Shown: piece after piece, positions 63,776 through 64,000 of the stretch | Layout of the letters: each line of letters starts with the position of its first letter | How positions within the stretch are numbered: the stretch's first letter is position 1 | Source of the DNA: Rhodoferax sp. | GTDB taxonomy: Bacteria > Pseudomonadota > Gammaproteobacteria > Burkholderiales > Burkholderiaceae_C | Reading direction: 5' to 3' | DNA length: 64,000 nucleotides | NCBI RefSeq assembly: GCF_013297935.1 | Contig: NZ_JAAFIX010000003.1 | Coordinates: forward strand, 300,511-364,510 | The notes under the pieces: generated by a model | What the model was told of the DNA's origin: nothing | Seen by the model: only the letters and a program-made list of their open reading frames with translations | Databases searched by the model: none | Position numbers and translations under genes: made by a program

Positions 63776-63879
63776 AGACTCTCCCGAGTGAGCGGCAGCT
63801 TAAGAGCATTGAATTCGATCAAACGAATATCTGCTATGGGTCTCAAGCAAGCATCAAATCCAACTCTAGCCCCGGCCCG

Positions 63880-63903
63880 CTCAAAAGTGAAGTGCAACAC
63901 ACC
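63880..63903. repeat. Possible IS30-type terminal inverted repeat
   Basis: TCAAAAGTGAAGTGCAACAC lies about 30-50 bases before the transposase start at 63930 and resembles ends of IS30-family elements. The matching right end is outside the window. Confidence 0.4.
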
Positions 63904-63929
63904 GATTGAAACTTCAATAAGGTGTGACG

Positions 63930-64000
63930 ATGAAACCCAAGCAAGAATACAAACAGCTGGACTACCAAGAGCGCCAGACTATTTCCATCTGCCGCGAGCT
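63930..64000 (+). CDS. IS30-family transposase, N-terminus only
   Basis: Cut by the window edge after 23 codons: MKPKQEYKQLDYQERQTISICRE. The YKQLxYxxRxxI pattern is the start of IS30-type transposases, which have an N-terminal helix-turn-helix. It points right, away from the island. The catalytic DDE domain lies outside the window. Confidence 0.55.
   Translation, partial: MKPKQEYKQLDYQERQTISICRE

Noticed and set aside
1..64000. tRNA, rRNA or CRISPR array
   Set aside because: No T-loop-like GTTCRANNC in a cloverleaf context, no rRNA sequence, and no regularly spaced direct repeats were seen on reading.

Overview
The window looks like chromosomal DNA of a betaproteobacterium of the order Burkholderiales, most likely family Comamonadaceae (Rhodoferax-like). 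This rests on the gene order ponA <> pilMNOPQ-aroK-aroB-dgt, the lptM-lysA pair divergent from cyaY, system II cytochrome c biogenesis (ccsB/ccs1), the metK neighbourhood, and protein similarity recognised by eye; no database search was run.

Layout. 1-8.5 kb: start of gltB (minus strand), a REP-type transposase with a palindromic repeat, an oxygen-binding di-iron beta-lactamase-fold protein, a glycine-zipper lipoprotein, a methyltransferase, a DUF1415 protein, dgt, aroB and aroK. 8.5-13.5 kb: type IV pilus assembly operon pilMNOPQ. 13.8-18 kb: ponA, cyaY, lptM, lysA. 18-24.7 kb: redox and cell-envelope genes msrPQ, ccsB, ccs1, cytochrome c4, and the GTPase engB. 24.7-31.3 kb: two lipid A acyltransferases, metK, and a surface-glycan set (GT9, GtrA, ArnT-like). 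31.3-38.7 kb: a decayed aroE, aroQ, a DODA-type dioxygenase, dctA, a sialidase-like protein with a membrane partner, pirin and a solute-binding protein. 38.9-48.4 kb: fasciclin, a very long AsmA/DUF748 protein, hemerythrin, a phytase-like secreted protein, and a coupled vanadium-haloperoxidase-like/VCBS pair. 48.6-55.8 kb: a complete D-xylose locus xylFHG-xylR-xylB-xylA with its own ROK regulator and three matching operator-like sites.

55.8-64 kb is an accessory island. Remnants of IS91-type transposases lie at both ends and an IS30-type transposase begins at the window edge. Inside are three formylglycine-type sulfatases. One sits in a Crp/Fnr-VOC-sulfatase operon whose VOC gene carries an in-frame amber codon, one is divergent from that operon across a perfect palindrome, and one follows a TctC/Bug solute-binding protein. 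Two truncated reading frames mark likely recombination joints. Composition by eye differs between 56-60.4 kb (very GC-rich third positions) and 60.6-63.3 kb.

Regulatory sites of note: a sigma-54 (-24/-12) promoter match upstream of gltB; two near-identical FNR-type boxes, one before the di-iron oxygen-binding protein and one before hemerythrin; three XylR-like operators; and strong hairpin terminators, two of which lie where they could limit readthrough (xylF to xylH, and cytochrome c4 to ccs1). I found no tRNA, rRNA or CRISPR array.
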